A stretch of DNA of 64,000 bases from Candidatus Bathyarchaeota archaeon (GTDB lineage: Archaea; Thermoproteota; Bathyarchaeia; Bathyarchaeales; Bathycorpusculaceae), in assembly GCA_003164295.1 (NCBI GenBank), contig PLTA01000056.1, positions 136,167 to 200,166 on the forward strand, written 5' to 3'. Made by a program: the position numbers and the translations under genes. Below are positions 36,982-45,553 of this stretch, in pieces (positions within the stretch are counted from its first letter, which is position 1; every line of letters begins with the position of its first letter). The notes under the pieces were generated by a model. The model was given only the letters and a program-made list of their open reading frames with translations. It had not been told where the DNA came from and did no database searches.

Positions 36982-38541
36982 TTACGTCTTTGCATTCTGA
37001 GCCTGAATTATTTTGCTTTTCCTTGACGTTACAAGTACTGCAATAGATAATGTCACTGCCATGAATATTGTCAGGATTACAAGTAACGATGGAAACTCTG
37101 CAATTGTTGGTGAAGGTTCCGGTGTACCTGTTGTCGTGGTTGGGGAAGTCGATGAGGTTGGGGTTGATTGTGAACCAGTAGTTGACGGCGTCGGACTTGG
37201 ACTTGAATTATTTGCTGAGGGTGTCTGACTTGGATTATTTGTTGGGGATGGGCTACCAGTGCTACTAGCTGGGTTGTAGTTGATTACCGTTGGATCAAAT
37301 GAGAATTCTGTACTTTGATTGTAGTAGAACCCGTCAAAGCAGACAAACATGGTGGAAGAATTCCTATCTAGGCTTGGGTCTGTGCTTTGAACGTAATTCT
37401 GGGTTGGAACGTAGACACGTGTTGTATTGTATGTTTGTGGGCTCCCATTTATCGTGTAGTTTAATGGGAAGAGTTCTTGGCAGAATTCTGTGCCATTGAC
37501 CGAATAGATTGCGCTGTCATTCGCAGCATCCGTAGGGAAGAAAGAGGATGGCGTCGAAAAGACGGCATTTTGGATTATTGCAAAACTTAAACTATCAGCT
37601 GATACTAAACTGAAGCTGTCTCCATTATTCAATCCTGTAGTTGGGAAAGCGTTATCTTCACTCCAATCAACGTTCACGCCGTACTTATATGCCGTATAAG
37701 CGGAGTTCTTTGTAACTTCAAACATAAGCGTAACCGGTACGTTGTTTAAAGTTTGATGTGGTGGAAGTGGAGGCGTATTTGGTCCTCCTGCAGTCAGTTG
37801 ACCGTCGATTATTTGCGCGTCAAGCGTCACGTTGAATGTTACTACACTGTCAGTCACAGCGTTACCATTATAGGTAGTATTTTCACTATCTAACGTAATG
37901 GGGCTGATCGAGGCCGCACTACAGTTAGCGTACCAGATACTACCAACTTGATTGTTGAGCATATAGGCGTAATCCGTTGAATTTCCACCTTGGTTAAGAC
38001 TTAACTGTTGTGCAGTTCCATTAATAATATCGAATCCATTGAACGAATATGTTGTTTCCCATCCTGTGGTACTATTTAGAAATCCACCATCAGATAGCGT
38101 AAGTTGAATGCCGTTAAGTTGAGTCCAATCTAACACTTGTGGGTTATAGTTGGGGAAACTTGAAACTGAATCATTCATACCACCTGGATTGAACCAGTAA
38201 ATAAGATGCAAAGACATCGTGGTTGGGGGTGTGGAAGTTGCACTCGATCCATAAGTTAGCATCATACATCGGTCAAGAGTATCAGCCTGCGGCATAAACT
38301 CCGTATAGTTCACATCCACAAGTGGAGTTGACACATTCGCCCCAGTGTACCAGTTGGCGTTGTCAATAGCTCGAAAGGGCTGAGCGATGTTCTCGAGGGT
38401 GAGTGGGCTAGAGCTCGTTGAGGTCACCGCTTTGCAATCAATAAAACCTGAAGGAACCAATAATATGAGACAAAGAACTGAAATGGGCAAAATTTTACTT
38501 AATGCTATATTTCCGATATGGATGTTCCAAACTTTTTTCAT
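36982..38541 (-). CDS. Large surface protein with Ser/Thr/Pro stalk and C-terminal anchor
   Basis: 519 residues: an N-terminal signal region (I-A-L-S-K-I-L-P-I-S-V-L-C-L-I-L-L-V), a 390-residue beta-rich ectodomain full of N-x-S/T sites, a Ser/Thr/Pro-rich stalk (about 425-480), then I-A-E-F-P and a hydrophobic helix with an R-K-S-K tail. This tail resembles the P-E-F-P sorting signal seen at 30.1 kb. Probable cell-surface or S-layer-associated protein; ligand unknown. Faces the integrated element on its right. Confidence 0.75.
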   Translation of the reverse strand: MKKVWNIHIGNIALSKILPISVLCLILLVPSGFIDCKAVTSTSSSPLTLENIAQPFRAIDNANWYTGANVSTPLVDVNYTEFMPQADTLDRCMMLTYGSSATSTPPTTMSLHLIYWFNPGGMNDSVSSFPNYNPQVLDWTQLNGIQLTLSDGGFLNSTTGWETTYSFNGFDIINGTAQQLSLNQGGNSTDYAYMLNNQVGSIWYANCSAASISPITLDSENTTYNGNAVTDSVVTFNVTLDAQIIDGQLTAGGPNTPPLPPHQTLNNVPVTLMFEVTKNSAYTAYKYGVNVDWSEDNAFPTTGLNNGDSFSLVSADSLSFAIIQNAVFSTPSSFFPTDAANDSAIYSVNGTEFCQELFPLNYTINGSPQTYNTTRVYVPTQNYVQSTDPSLDRNSSTMFVCFDGFYYNQSTEFSFDPTVINYNPASSTGSPSPTNNPSQTPSANNSSPSPTPSTTGSQSTPTSSTSPTTTTGTPEPSPTIAEFPSLLVILTIFMAVTLSIAVLVTSRKSKIIQAQNAKT

Positions 38542-38686
38542 AAGCCATTCACCGTTTCTTTCTAGAGCCTGACGTGAACCATCTTTTTGATGCAGACGCT
38601 ATAAGTGATTTATGAATTCCTAATAACCAACTTTTTCAAACTCGCCACATAATTTTTATCCATTCCAAAAAGCCTCTAACAATCTT

Positions 38687-38765
38687 TCTAGAGTGAAGAA
38701 AAAGAAAATGGGGAATTGGCAACCCCCCTGTTCGCCATTTTAGAAAGTATAAATTGCACTCTAGA
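38687..38765. repeat. Nested inverted repeat beside the integrase end
   Basis: TCTAGAGTG (38687-38695) pairs with CACTCTAGA (38757-38765). Inside it AAAATGG pairs with CCATTTT. The outer repeat ends five bases before the candidate attachment repeat and lies within 110 bases of the integrase stop. It may be recombinase arm sites or a terminator. Confidence 0.45.
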
Positions 38766-38770
38766 AGATG

Positions 38771-38782
38771 GTAGCCCGGGAG
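38771..38782. repeat. Candidate attachment repeat, left
   Basis: GTAGCCCGGGAG, identical to 46570-46581. It lies 15 bases beyond the integrase stop, where archaeal integrases commonly have their attachment site. A 12-base GC-rich exact repeat is unlikely by chance in this AT-rich sequence. Flanks outside the 12 bases differ. Confidence 0.5.
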
Positions 38783-38797
38783 TTAATCTTACACCTG

Positions 38798-40123
38798 TTA
38801 GAGAATACTTGATTGTTGTTTGAGCTCCAATATGATTGCTTTCTTTAAGGTCTGGTTGAGAACTTCTATCTTTCTTTGTTCGCCATCAACGATTGTCCTG
38901 TGAGGCATAACTAATGCATCTTTTGACAGCACTTCATCCGGATTTAGTCCCAAGGATCTAACAAGGGTTTTTAGTTGATCCATTTTTGACATGGCAGTTT
39001 TTGGTCTAATGCTCAAGCCACTTGAAGCGTAAAGATTTCTTAAGTGCTCTATGCCTTTCATTTTGATATCGTGGTATGTACTTATTGTGTGTCCCATCAT
39101 ATAGTCGATGTAATCCGTTGGAATTGTGCTAATTGCGCCAAGTTGTGTTCTAAAGTATTTGCGTATTGAGTGAGCACGCAGATCATACCCTACCTTAACC
39201 ACATCATCGATCAAGCCAGCTTTACGATATAGACGGTGAATCGTGTAATGAACTGTTCCGGGGGTGATTGCTTCAACTGTTGCTCTATGTTCATTGCGAA
39301 TCAAAGGTGAAATATCTGTCATAATTTCCGGAGTCATACCGCGTATTTTGCCGCTTTCTAAGCGTTCATTTCCAATCCTTCGCTCATTCAAGTAAGCCTT
39401 TAGGTATTCAACCCCTTCAGTGCCAATAAAAGTATCATAGTCATGGTATTTGCCTTTTGTAATCTCTGCTTCAATGTGCAAATGTATGGGTATTATTCCA
39501 CTTTCCAAGTCATGCTTAACATGGCGGTACTGCAATTTTACCAACGTGCCAACTCTTACACCGCTCAGAGAAAGCAGACTAACAATGAGCTTCTCTCTGA
39601 GATCAGCAATGTCAATTATCTTCGTCAGTTCTTCTGGTGTTGGTGCTCTATCTGGATATCTAACAGTTTTTGGCACTCGAAACGGCAGAATCAAGCTAAT
39701 ACTATTAGCTCTAAAAAGTGCTCTAACGCCTTTAACATGGTTGTTTATTGTCCCCGGTGCTAAGTCTTCAGCTTGCAGATCACCAATGAAATCATCGATC
39801 TTTACAACAAAGGAATCCACAATTTTTTTGTCTTTCATAGATTCGTTGATTATTTCGTCAGGTGTGTTGCCAAGCCATTTGCAGAATCGGTGAATCCCAA
39901 AAACGTATTGGTAGAGTGTTTTTTGGCTTCCTTTAGTGTACTTCAACAGATATGATGCAAGTTTGGAAACAGATGCGTTGTTGATGGCGAATGGAATTAA
40001 TGAAGGCATTTTTCCAGTGAAAGAGTTTATGATGTATTCTCTAGCTTTTAATTCGCGCAATGGAAGATTAGATGTTGTTTGGAGCCCGTTCGAAACGTCG
40101 CTATCTTTGATCAGCTTTTGCAT
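38798..40123 (-). CDS. Tyrosine recombinase/integrase
   Basis: 441 residues: a SAM-like core-binding domain (about 48-140) and a catalytic domain with R190 (S-G-V-R-V-G), H318-S-I-R321, H345 (M-G-H-T) and nucleophile Y350 (S-T-Y-H-D-I). K223 may be the beta-hairpin lysine. The tail beyond 380 is charged. It integrates or excises DNA by site-specific recombination. It overlaps the preceding small gene by 13 bases, and the 12-bp repeat lies just past its stop, consistent with the end of an integrated element. Confidence 0.92.
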   Translation of the reverse strand: MQKLIKDSDVSNGLQTTSNLPLRELKAREYIINSFTGKMPSLIPFAINNASVSKLASYLLKYTKGSQKTLYQYVFGIHRFCKWLGNTPDEIINESMKDKKIVDSFVVKIDDFIGDLQAEDLAPGTINNHVKGVRALFRANSISLILPFRVPKTVRYPDRAPTPEELTKIIDIADLREKLIVSLLSLSGVRVGTLVKLQYRHVKHDLESGIIPIHLHIEAEITKGKYHDYDTFIGTEGVEYLKAYLNERRIGNERLESGKIRGMTPEIMTDISPLIRNEHRATVEAITPGTVHYTIHRLYRKAGLIDDVVKVGYDLRAHSIRKYFRTQLGAISTIPTDYIDYMMGHTISTYHDIKMKGIEHLRNLYASSGLSIRPKTAMSKMDQLKTLVRSLGLNPDEVLSKDALVMPHRTIVDGEQRKIEVLNQTLKKAIILELKQQSSIL

Positions 40124-40512
40124 TTTTCTTTTTTCTCCATTTTATAGGGTTTTAGCCCATAATTAGGTATGAGAGTTAGCTTAAATGGCTTGCCAGCTTT
40201 AATTTTATGAATCTCTATTATGTCGCTTTTCAGAATCAAAAATCCCGATTGTTGTTTTTCATTTGGTAATGAAACAACAGGCTTATCGTAACATACACAT
40301 ATGGCGTCAGAACCCTCAAAAGTCAGCCAGCCAGCTATCTCTCTAACTGATGGGTTTAAGTTGGTTGGATTGCAGTTTTTAAAAAGGACATGATCTTGGT
40401 ATTTTACACAGACCAAGCTTAATTTTTCCCTAAATTTTAATTCTTTGCTTTGATTTTTGGAGTGTTCTCTACTTGCCATTTCACCTCGCTGATTTTTAGT
40501 TTTAGTTTCCAT
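40111..40512 (-). CDS. Small element-encoded protein next to integrase
   Basis: 133 residues from ATG 40512; an in-frame start further up would run through the divergent promoter and is rejected. The conserved-looking middle is H-V-L-F-K-N-C-N-P, then G-W-L-T-F-E, A-I-C-V-C-Y-D-K-P and L-I-L-K-S-D-I-I-E-I-H-K. The rest is basic. The family is not assigned, but the coupling to the integrase (13-base overlap) suggests a role in the element's maintenance or excision. Confidence 0.65.
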   Translation of the reverse strand: METKTKNQRGEMASREHSKNQSKELKFREKLSLVCVKYQDHVLFKNCNPTNLNPSVREIAGWLTFEGSDAICVCYDKPVVSLPNEKQQSGFLILKSDIIEIHKIKAGKPFKLTLIPNYGLKPYKMEKKEKCKS

Positions 40513-40531
40513 TTTTAATTCTCTATACTTA

Positions 40532-40560
40532 TTATCACGTAAGAGCTTTATTAGTGATAA
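40532..40560. promoter_or_regulatory. Operator-like inverted repeat in divergent promoter
   Basis: TTATCAC and GTGATAA form a perfect 7-bp inverted repeat with a 15-base spacer between the divergent small integrase-linked gene and the winged-helix gene. The dyad fits a dimeric regulator; the winged-helix protein next door is the obvious candidate. Confidence 0.4.
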
Positions 40561-40592
40561 AGTAAATTTACCAGTAAAGGCGATTAAGTGAT

Positions 40593-41150
40593 ATGGAAAA
40601 ATTAACTGATGAGTATTGCCCAAAAGTTTTTGCTTTCCTTGGAATGAACCCAGAAAAAGTTAGATTCAATGAATTACACCGTGATCTCACCAAAAATGGC
40701 GTAAAAATGTCCACGCCAACCCTGATACAACACCTAAATCATCTTGTAGAAAAGGGAATTATTCTACGCGAGGAAAAAGACAAACAAAATGTATCCTACA
40801 TAGTTAATTGGAAAGAATACATGGAAGTTCAGGATTTTAAAAAAACCATGGAAAAAATGTCAACAAATGAAAAAAATTTCAAATCAGACAGTTTAAAAAA
40901 TCAAGTAAGTTATGCCTATGGTATGTTGACTTTAGGCGAGCTTTTCTTTACTAGAATGTCCATTCTTGACATTGTTGAACCAGAAAAGAAGTTGCAACAC
41001 TATATGTCATATAATTTAGTTCGCTCGCTATCTAGCGTTTATTATTCATGGCTTTTAGATACTTGCAAAGGCTCCGAAGAAAATTCCAAGAAAGCACTTG
41101 AATTCATAGAAGAACGCATAGTCGCAATTCAGAAAGCTTTGTCGAGTTAA
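40593..41150 (+). CDS. Winged-helix transcriptional regulator of the element
   Basis: 185 residues. The N-terminal 75 residues are a winged helix: F-N-E-L-H-R-D-L, T-P-T-L-I-Q-H-L-N-H-L-V-E-K-G-I-I as recognition helix, then a wing with N-V-S-Y-I-V. The C-terminal 110 residues are helical and may dimerise. Divergent from the integrase operon across an 80-base promoter containing a dyad, so it likely controls integrase expression and itself. Confidence 0.75.
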   Translation: MEKLTDEYCPKVFAFLGMNPEKVRFNELHRDLTKNGVKMSTPTLIQHLNHLVEKGIILREEKDKQNVSYIVNWKEYMEVQDFKKTMEKMSTNEKNFKSDSLKNQVSYAYGMLTLGELFFTRMSILDIVEPEKKLQHYMSYNLVRSLSSVYYSWLLDTCKGSEENSKKALEFIEERIVAIQKALSS

Positions 41151-41168
41151 CAACCTCAAATCAAGTAC

Positions 41169-41190
41169 GAAAAAATTCCTTGAATTTTTC
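41169..41190. terminator. Terminator hairpin after winged-helix gene
   Basis: AAAAATTC and GAATTTTT form an 8-bp stem with a 3-base loop, followed by CTTAAG, 20 bases past the regulator stop. Confidence 0.5.
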
Positions 41191-41220
41191 TTAAGAGGTA
41201 GTAGCTTGACCCCAAACTCC

Positions 41221-41245
41221 AGAACCCCTATCTCACAGGGGTTCT
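41221..41245. repeat. 9-bp perfect hairpin in element non-coding region
   Basis: AGAACCCCT and AGGGGTTCT with a 7-base loop, then TATAA. No gene lies here. It could be a replication signal (single- or double-strand origin hairpin) or a small structured RNA end. Confidence 0.4.
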
Positions 41246-41399
41246 TATAAGCAATCGACACCTCAGGCAGTGGATGACCCCTCCTTAAAAGGCACCCCCC
41301 CGCAAGCAAGTGCTCTGTCAGTTGCACTAAAGACTATTTTAAAGAAGAATCGTTATAGAAAAGCGAACGTGAAAATACAGCTCAAATGGAATAATCAAA

Positions 41400-41636
41400 A
41401 TAAGGTTTATTTTTGGATTAAAATTTAATCTTTTTCTCTGTCCTTCCAACTAAAACACTAACACGCCTAACACTCACTACGCTAACACACTACTCTAACA
41501 CTTCATAACTAAACCCTTCATCCTTAATCTAACCCCTCCCTCCTATACCACCATATAACACACCCTCACAACACGACACGCAACGCAACACGACACCGCA
41601 CATCACGCACAGCGCGCGCGCTGCTTTGTCCCGAAA
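41400..41636. other. G-poor iteron-like tract and GC palindrome
   Basis: On the plus strand this stretch is almost free of G. It holds four copies of CTAACAC (starting 41458, 41467, 41482, 41495) and then C/A-rich sequence up to the palindrome CAGCGCGCGCGCTG at 41610-41623, which is immediately followed by CTTTGTCCCGA. No gene is visible from 41151 to 41705. The composition and repeats suggest a replication or segregation site of the plasmid-like element. Confidence 0.45.
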
Positions 41637-41705
41637 ATGGTTAAAAAGTTTGTTGATTCCAAATTCACATATTTTAAATGTTCTCATTTCGATTTCATAT
41701 GTGTG

Positions 41706-41843
41706 ATGAATTTGGCTAAAATTACATATCACTGTGGCTGCGTGACGGAAGATTTTGTCAACGGAGTTAAAATAAACCCATGTGTAAATCATGCTGAGAA
41801 CGGGTATGTTTGGATTGCCCTCCAACACCCAAAAGAGGTTTAA
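41706..41843 (+). CDS. Small Cys/His protein
   Basis: 45 residues: I-T-Y-H-C-G-C-V near the start and I-N-P-C-V-N-H-A later, an arrangement (C-x-C, C-x-x-H) that could bind zinc. ATG 41706 has a TATA-like TATTTTAA about 35 bases upstream. A longer upstream in-frame extension exists but begins within the GC palindrome region. Function unknown. Confidence 0.5.
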   Translation: MNLAKITYHCGCVTEDFVNGVKINPCVNHAENGYVWIALQHPKEV

Positions 41844-42217
41844 TACATCAAATCGCTTTTTAGAAAAATAAAAAGCGACCAAAAACGCTATTCGTATTGT
41901 TTACCTGCCAATGTTTTATGATAGTTAGCCAAATAATTGAATCTCTCAACAGATAAACAGCGATTGAATAACACTTGTAGTTACATTTAGTTGCTTTAAT
42001 AATTCTCTCTTTCTGTTATAAAGTCAAAATTAACTAAACGTCAAGTGATTGAGCACAGAATTTTGGGTCAAATCTGATCATGGCGTTATTTGGGTAGAAA
42101 TTGGGAAAACAGTTTAAAGATAAAAAGAGAAGTTTTTGAACGACCAAAAAGGTTTCCGAAGGTAAACATTAGGAGTTAATAGTAACGCCAATCCCATTTC
42201 ACAAGACTATTAAAAGG
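41844..42217. other. Gene-free stretch upstream of methyltransferase
   Basis: About 370 AT-rich bases with no supportable coding sequence or structured repeat. Confidence 0.4.
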
Positions 42218-43150
42218 GTGCGTAAGCGAGGCTTTAAAAAGACAGTTTCCATAATCATCGCAGTATTACTCAAGAATCTTCTTCTGAATCTGAGATACTT
42301 GCCTAAAAATGGCGTCATTGTAGAAATAAACAACTCCAAAATGCTTCTCTTTCCCAAAAATGGAGCTATTCAATTGGACTTGTTTTTGCACAAGAAAAGA
42401 GAGTTTACCTGCACTGATTATTTGATGAGTAGTGGTACTATAAAAGGGGACGATGTTGTCTTAGATATTGGTGCCAACATCGGTTATTACGTATTAGTTG
42501 AGGCGCGACTTGTGGGAGTAAATGGAAAAGTCTATGCGGTTGAACCAGTTCAAGGTAACGTTGATTTACTGAAAAAGAACGTGCGTCTAAATAATTTAGA
42601 AAACGTAGCTATTTCTCAATTGGCAATTGGAGAGTGCAACGGAGAATCCGCGATTTATGTTTCCAACTTTTCTAATCTATGTGCCATGGATAAAAATTTC
42701 GTCGGAGGCAAAATTATTGGAGTGCAAAGCGTTTCTGAAGAAACAGTAGACTCATTTCTCAACAATAAGTCTTCGCCAAATCTAATTCGGATGGACGTTG
42801 AAGGTTATGAATATCAAATAATTAGGGGTATGCCCCAGACACTTAAAGGAGATGTGCGAATTCTCGTAGAATTACATCCTACCTATCTCTCTGATGAAAA
42901 ATTGAATGAAATCTTTACAATCTTGAGGCAAAATAACTTCTGGGTCAGATTTGCAGTCTTTGAACCTAAAGTTGACGAAAACAAGATTGTTAATAAGATT
43001 ATTAATTCTCTATTACAAAATGGCGGAGATGGTGCGCCTTTGCCCAATTTTGTCATCGAAAATGTCTCGTTGCAAAAACTTCAAAAGGTAATGAAAAGCT
43101 ACCCGAAGGTAGCTCCTAATGTGCTTTTTGAGAAACAAAGTTGTCAATAG
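42218..43150 (+). CDS. FkbM-family methyltransferase
   Basis: 310 residues. The SAM-binding motif V-V-L-D-I-G-A-N-I-G-Y-Y lies at about 80-92, an acidic Y-A-V-E-P-V follows strand 2, and the FkbM signature L-I-R-M-D-V-E-G-Y-E is at about 190. Family members O-methylate sugars and polyketides, often in surface-glycan loci. An N-terminal hydrophobic stretch suggests membrane association. GTG start. It is a cargo-type gene within the int-rep region, flanked by two near-identical 18-base sequences ending TTGTCCCGA. Confidence 0.85.
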   Translation: MRKRGFKKTVSIIIAVLLKNLLLNLRYLPKNGVIVEINNSKMLLFPKNGAIQLDLFLHKKREFTCTDYLMSSGTIKGDDVVLDIGANIGYYVLVEARLVGVNGKVYAVEPVQGNVDLLKKNVRLNNLENVAISQLAIGECNGESAIYVSNFSNLCAMDKNFVGGKIIGVQSVSEETVDSFLNNKSSPNLIRMDVEGYEYQIIRGMPQTLKGDVRILVELHPTYLSDEKLNEIFTILRQNNFWVRFAVFEPKVDENKIVNKIINSLLQNGGDGAPLPNFVIENVSLQKLQKVMKSYPKVAPNVLFEKQSCQ

Positions 43151-43341
43151 CTAACTTCATAGAAGCGCACTGCCTTGTCCCGATATTACTTGTTGAAGTA
43201 GTTGGTGAGATAGTTTTGTATGTATTTAGCTCGAAATTATCGTTCTTTAAGCGATAAAGTAGAACTTTAGCAAGGTTTTAAAAAGAAATCAATTCCTAAG
43301 GGTCTATTTGTAAAAGGTCTTTAGAAAAGAGGGGAAAATTC

Positions 43342-45045
43342 TTGGGTGAAAAGAAGGCGGTAAGCAGAAAAGTTGTATATGGACTCGGATTGTCATGCAT
43401 CGCGTTATTGATTATCATGGGTGGAGTAGTGTCTAATTACACATCAGCGCTAAACGATAAAGATACCCAAATAACAAATGACCAAAGCCAAATTGGCATG
43501 TTGACGAATCAAAATGCAAACCTTCAGAGTCACGTATCGTCTGATAACTCGACAATTAGTTCTGACAACACGACAATTAGTTCATTAAACACCAAAATTT
43601 CAAGCCTGCAAACCCAAGTTACATCCGAAAACTCGGCAATCACACAGCTTCAAAATAATCTTGCATCCTACGGCTCCACTATATCAAGTCTTCAGAACCA
43701 AGTAGGAGCAGATAGCTCAGAAATTTCAAGTCTGCAAAGCCAGCTTTCTTCGCTAGAGGCTGCCCCACCAACAAGTATTAATGGATTTAGCATAATTCAG
43801 ATCACTGACACTCAATATTTGAGTGATTCTGCCCCAGGCTTATTTGATGGGTTAACCAGTTGGATAGTGAATAATAGTGGCTCTTTGAATCTTGCGATGG
43901 TTATTCACACAGGTGACATAGTACAGGAAGCCAATTCTACGAATGATTGGGTCAACGCCAACAACGCCATGATGCAACTTTACACCGCTGATATTCCTTA
44001 CTGTTGGGACGCTGGAAACCACGACACATTTTATAGCACAGGTATTGGCCTTGGGAGTCCGAACGCAGGTTGGTCAGGGGAAAACTACCCTGGTTTTAAC
44101 GTCACAGCTATGAGACTAGAACCTTATTGGGTTGGGGACATTGACGATGGTAAAGACACAGCTGTAAAATTTAGTTATGGCAATTATCATTTTATGATTA
44201 TTAACATTGAGTATGATGCTAACCAAACCGTTCTAAATTGGATGGAAACGCTTCTTCAATGTAATCCAAATGTAAACGTGATTGTGGCAACGCATAATTT
44301 TCTTAATGGAGAGGGCGGGTATGGCTGGACGGATAATCCTACTGACGTTGCCTGGGCTACCAGCTTTGAAAGCCTACTAGATAACTTTCCTAACGTGTTT
44401 ATGACGCTAAATGGGCACGATATTGATGATGGAGGGGTGGCATACAACAAAATGGTAGGGAACAGAGAAGAAATCTTTTTCAATAGGCAAGAAGTAGACA
44501 ATCAAATGGGTGCGGCGACCGCGCGAATTTACACTTTCAACATGAGTAACCTAGCCAACCCAGTCGTGAATGTTTACACCTATCAGACATATGGAACACC
44601 CCAATATCTAACTGACTCGTTGGATCAATTCAGTTTTATACCGAATCTTACTGCTTATTCGCCTTCAACCGTCAACATTGCGGCTAATACCACTTTTTTG
44701 GGAGCAAGTCGCAACAGTGTAAGCTTCGCCAATTCAACGACCCTGAACGGTTTCAGCCAGAACGGTGACCCGCTTACTTTTAACAATTTGACTTTGAACG
44801 GAATTACTTCAAACTTTACAGTAACCGCACTCGGCGCTGATATGACGATAAGCAACTATTGCTTAAATAATTACATAAGCTATACAGTTGACGGAATCGG
44901 AAACCAAACCTTTTCAGTGAATGAACTGCCTGCCTCAGTAGACATTGATGGCATTCCAACTCCCTATGGAAATGGCTGGAGCTACTCGAATGGAGAAATT
45001 ATGGTCACTGGCGCTACCCTTTCGGTATTTCTGGACTTCTTGTAG
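43342..45045 (+). CDS. Membrane-anchored, coiled-coil extracellular metallophosphoesterase
   Basis: 567 residues: an uncleaved N-terminal anchor (about 12-32), a Ser/Thr-rich coiled coil of heptads such as I-S-S-L-Q-T-Q-V (35-140), a calcineurin-like phosphoesterase domain (150-400) and a beta-sandwich C-terminus. Metal motifs in order: I-T-D-T-Q, T-G-D-I-V, A-G-N-H-D, A-T-H-N-F and N-G-H-D. The domain is displayed outside the cell on a stalk. Possible role: nucleotide, polyphosphate or phosphodiester cleavage. TTG start with GAGGGG upstream. Cargo of the integrated element. Confidence 0.82.
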   Translation: MGEKKAVSRKVVYGLGLSCIALLIIMGGVVSNYTSALNDKDTQITNDQSQIGMLTNQNANLQSHVSSDNSTISSDNTTISSLNTKISSLQTQVTSENSAITQLQNNLASYGSTISSLQNQVGADSSEISSLQSQLSSLEAAPPTSINGFSIIQITDTQYLSDSAPGLFDGLTSWIVNNSGSLNLAMVIHTGDIVQEANSTNDWVNANNAMMQLYTADIPYCWDAGNHDTFYSTGIGLGSPNAGWSGENYPGFNVTAMRLEPYWVGDIDDGKDTAVKFSYGNYHFMIINIEYDANQTVLNWMETLLQCNPNVNVIVATHNFLNGEGGYGWTDNPTDVAWATSFESLLDNFPNVFMTLNGHDIDDGGVAYNKMVGNREEIFFNRQEVDNQMGAATARIYTFNMSNLANPVVNVYTYQTYGTPQYLTDSLDQFSFIPNLTAYSPSTVNIAANTTFLGASRNSVSFANSTTLNGFSQNGDPLTFNNLTLNGITSNFTVTALGADMTISNYCLNNYISYTVDGIGNQTFSVNELPASVDIDGIPTPYGNGWSYSNGEIMVTGATLSVFLDFL

Positions 45046-45246
45046 AATTAGCGCGAGGGTATAGCGTGCGGTAATGTTAAACGCAGTGGTTGTTCACGCC
45101 ATGTTAGTGGCCGCTGCACAATTGCTTCAACGACAGACGCAATAAATTTCACATTGGTTTTTGACGTTTCACTGGTTCAGAGCGCGCGCGGGTCTCCCCC
45201 TTCCGTAATAACAATCATCTCTCTCTGTACCTGTGTATAGCGCGCG

Positions 45247-45396
45247 GAGATAGAAGCAGAGTTAAGGAAACTTGAACCGCTCAGAAATATTATTGCACAT
45301 AACAATCCATTACCGCCTAAAGAAATTGGTAGAATAAAAACCGCACTTGATGATTTACACGAACAACTAAAAAAATATGACTTGAGTTCAATTTAG
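45247..45396 (+). pseudogene. HEPN/Swt1-like C-terminal remnant
   Basis: About 49 codons without a start: L-R-K-L-E-P-L-R-N-I-I-A-H-N-N-P-L-P-P-K-E-I-G-x-I is a HEPN-type R-N-x-x-A-H motif region as in Swt1-like proteins. A stop at 45238 closes the frame upstream, so the rest of the gene is missing. Probably a remnant of a toxin or defence gene lost from the element. Confidence 0.45.
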
Positions 45397-45484
45397 GTAG
45401 ACACAAAACATAGGAAATAAAGTTAGATAGTTATGATTCTTGGATTCCAGTCTTGCCTTTCATTTCTCAAATACTTAGCGTATG

Positions 45485-45541
45485 AGCGCCTCTTCACTAA
45501 TCAATGTTTCAATCGCCCTTCTTTCGTTTGCGAGAGGCGCT
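45485..45541. repeat. Inverted repeat downstream of rep
   Basis: AGCGCCTCT and AGAGGCGCT with a 39-base loop, ending 13 bases before the rep stop codon on the minus strand. It is either the rep terminator or a replication-related structure. Confidence 0.45.
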
Positions 45542-45553
45542 TATGTTAATAAT

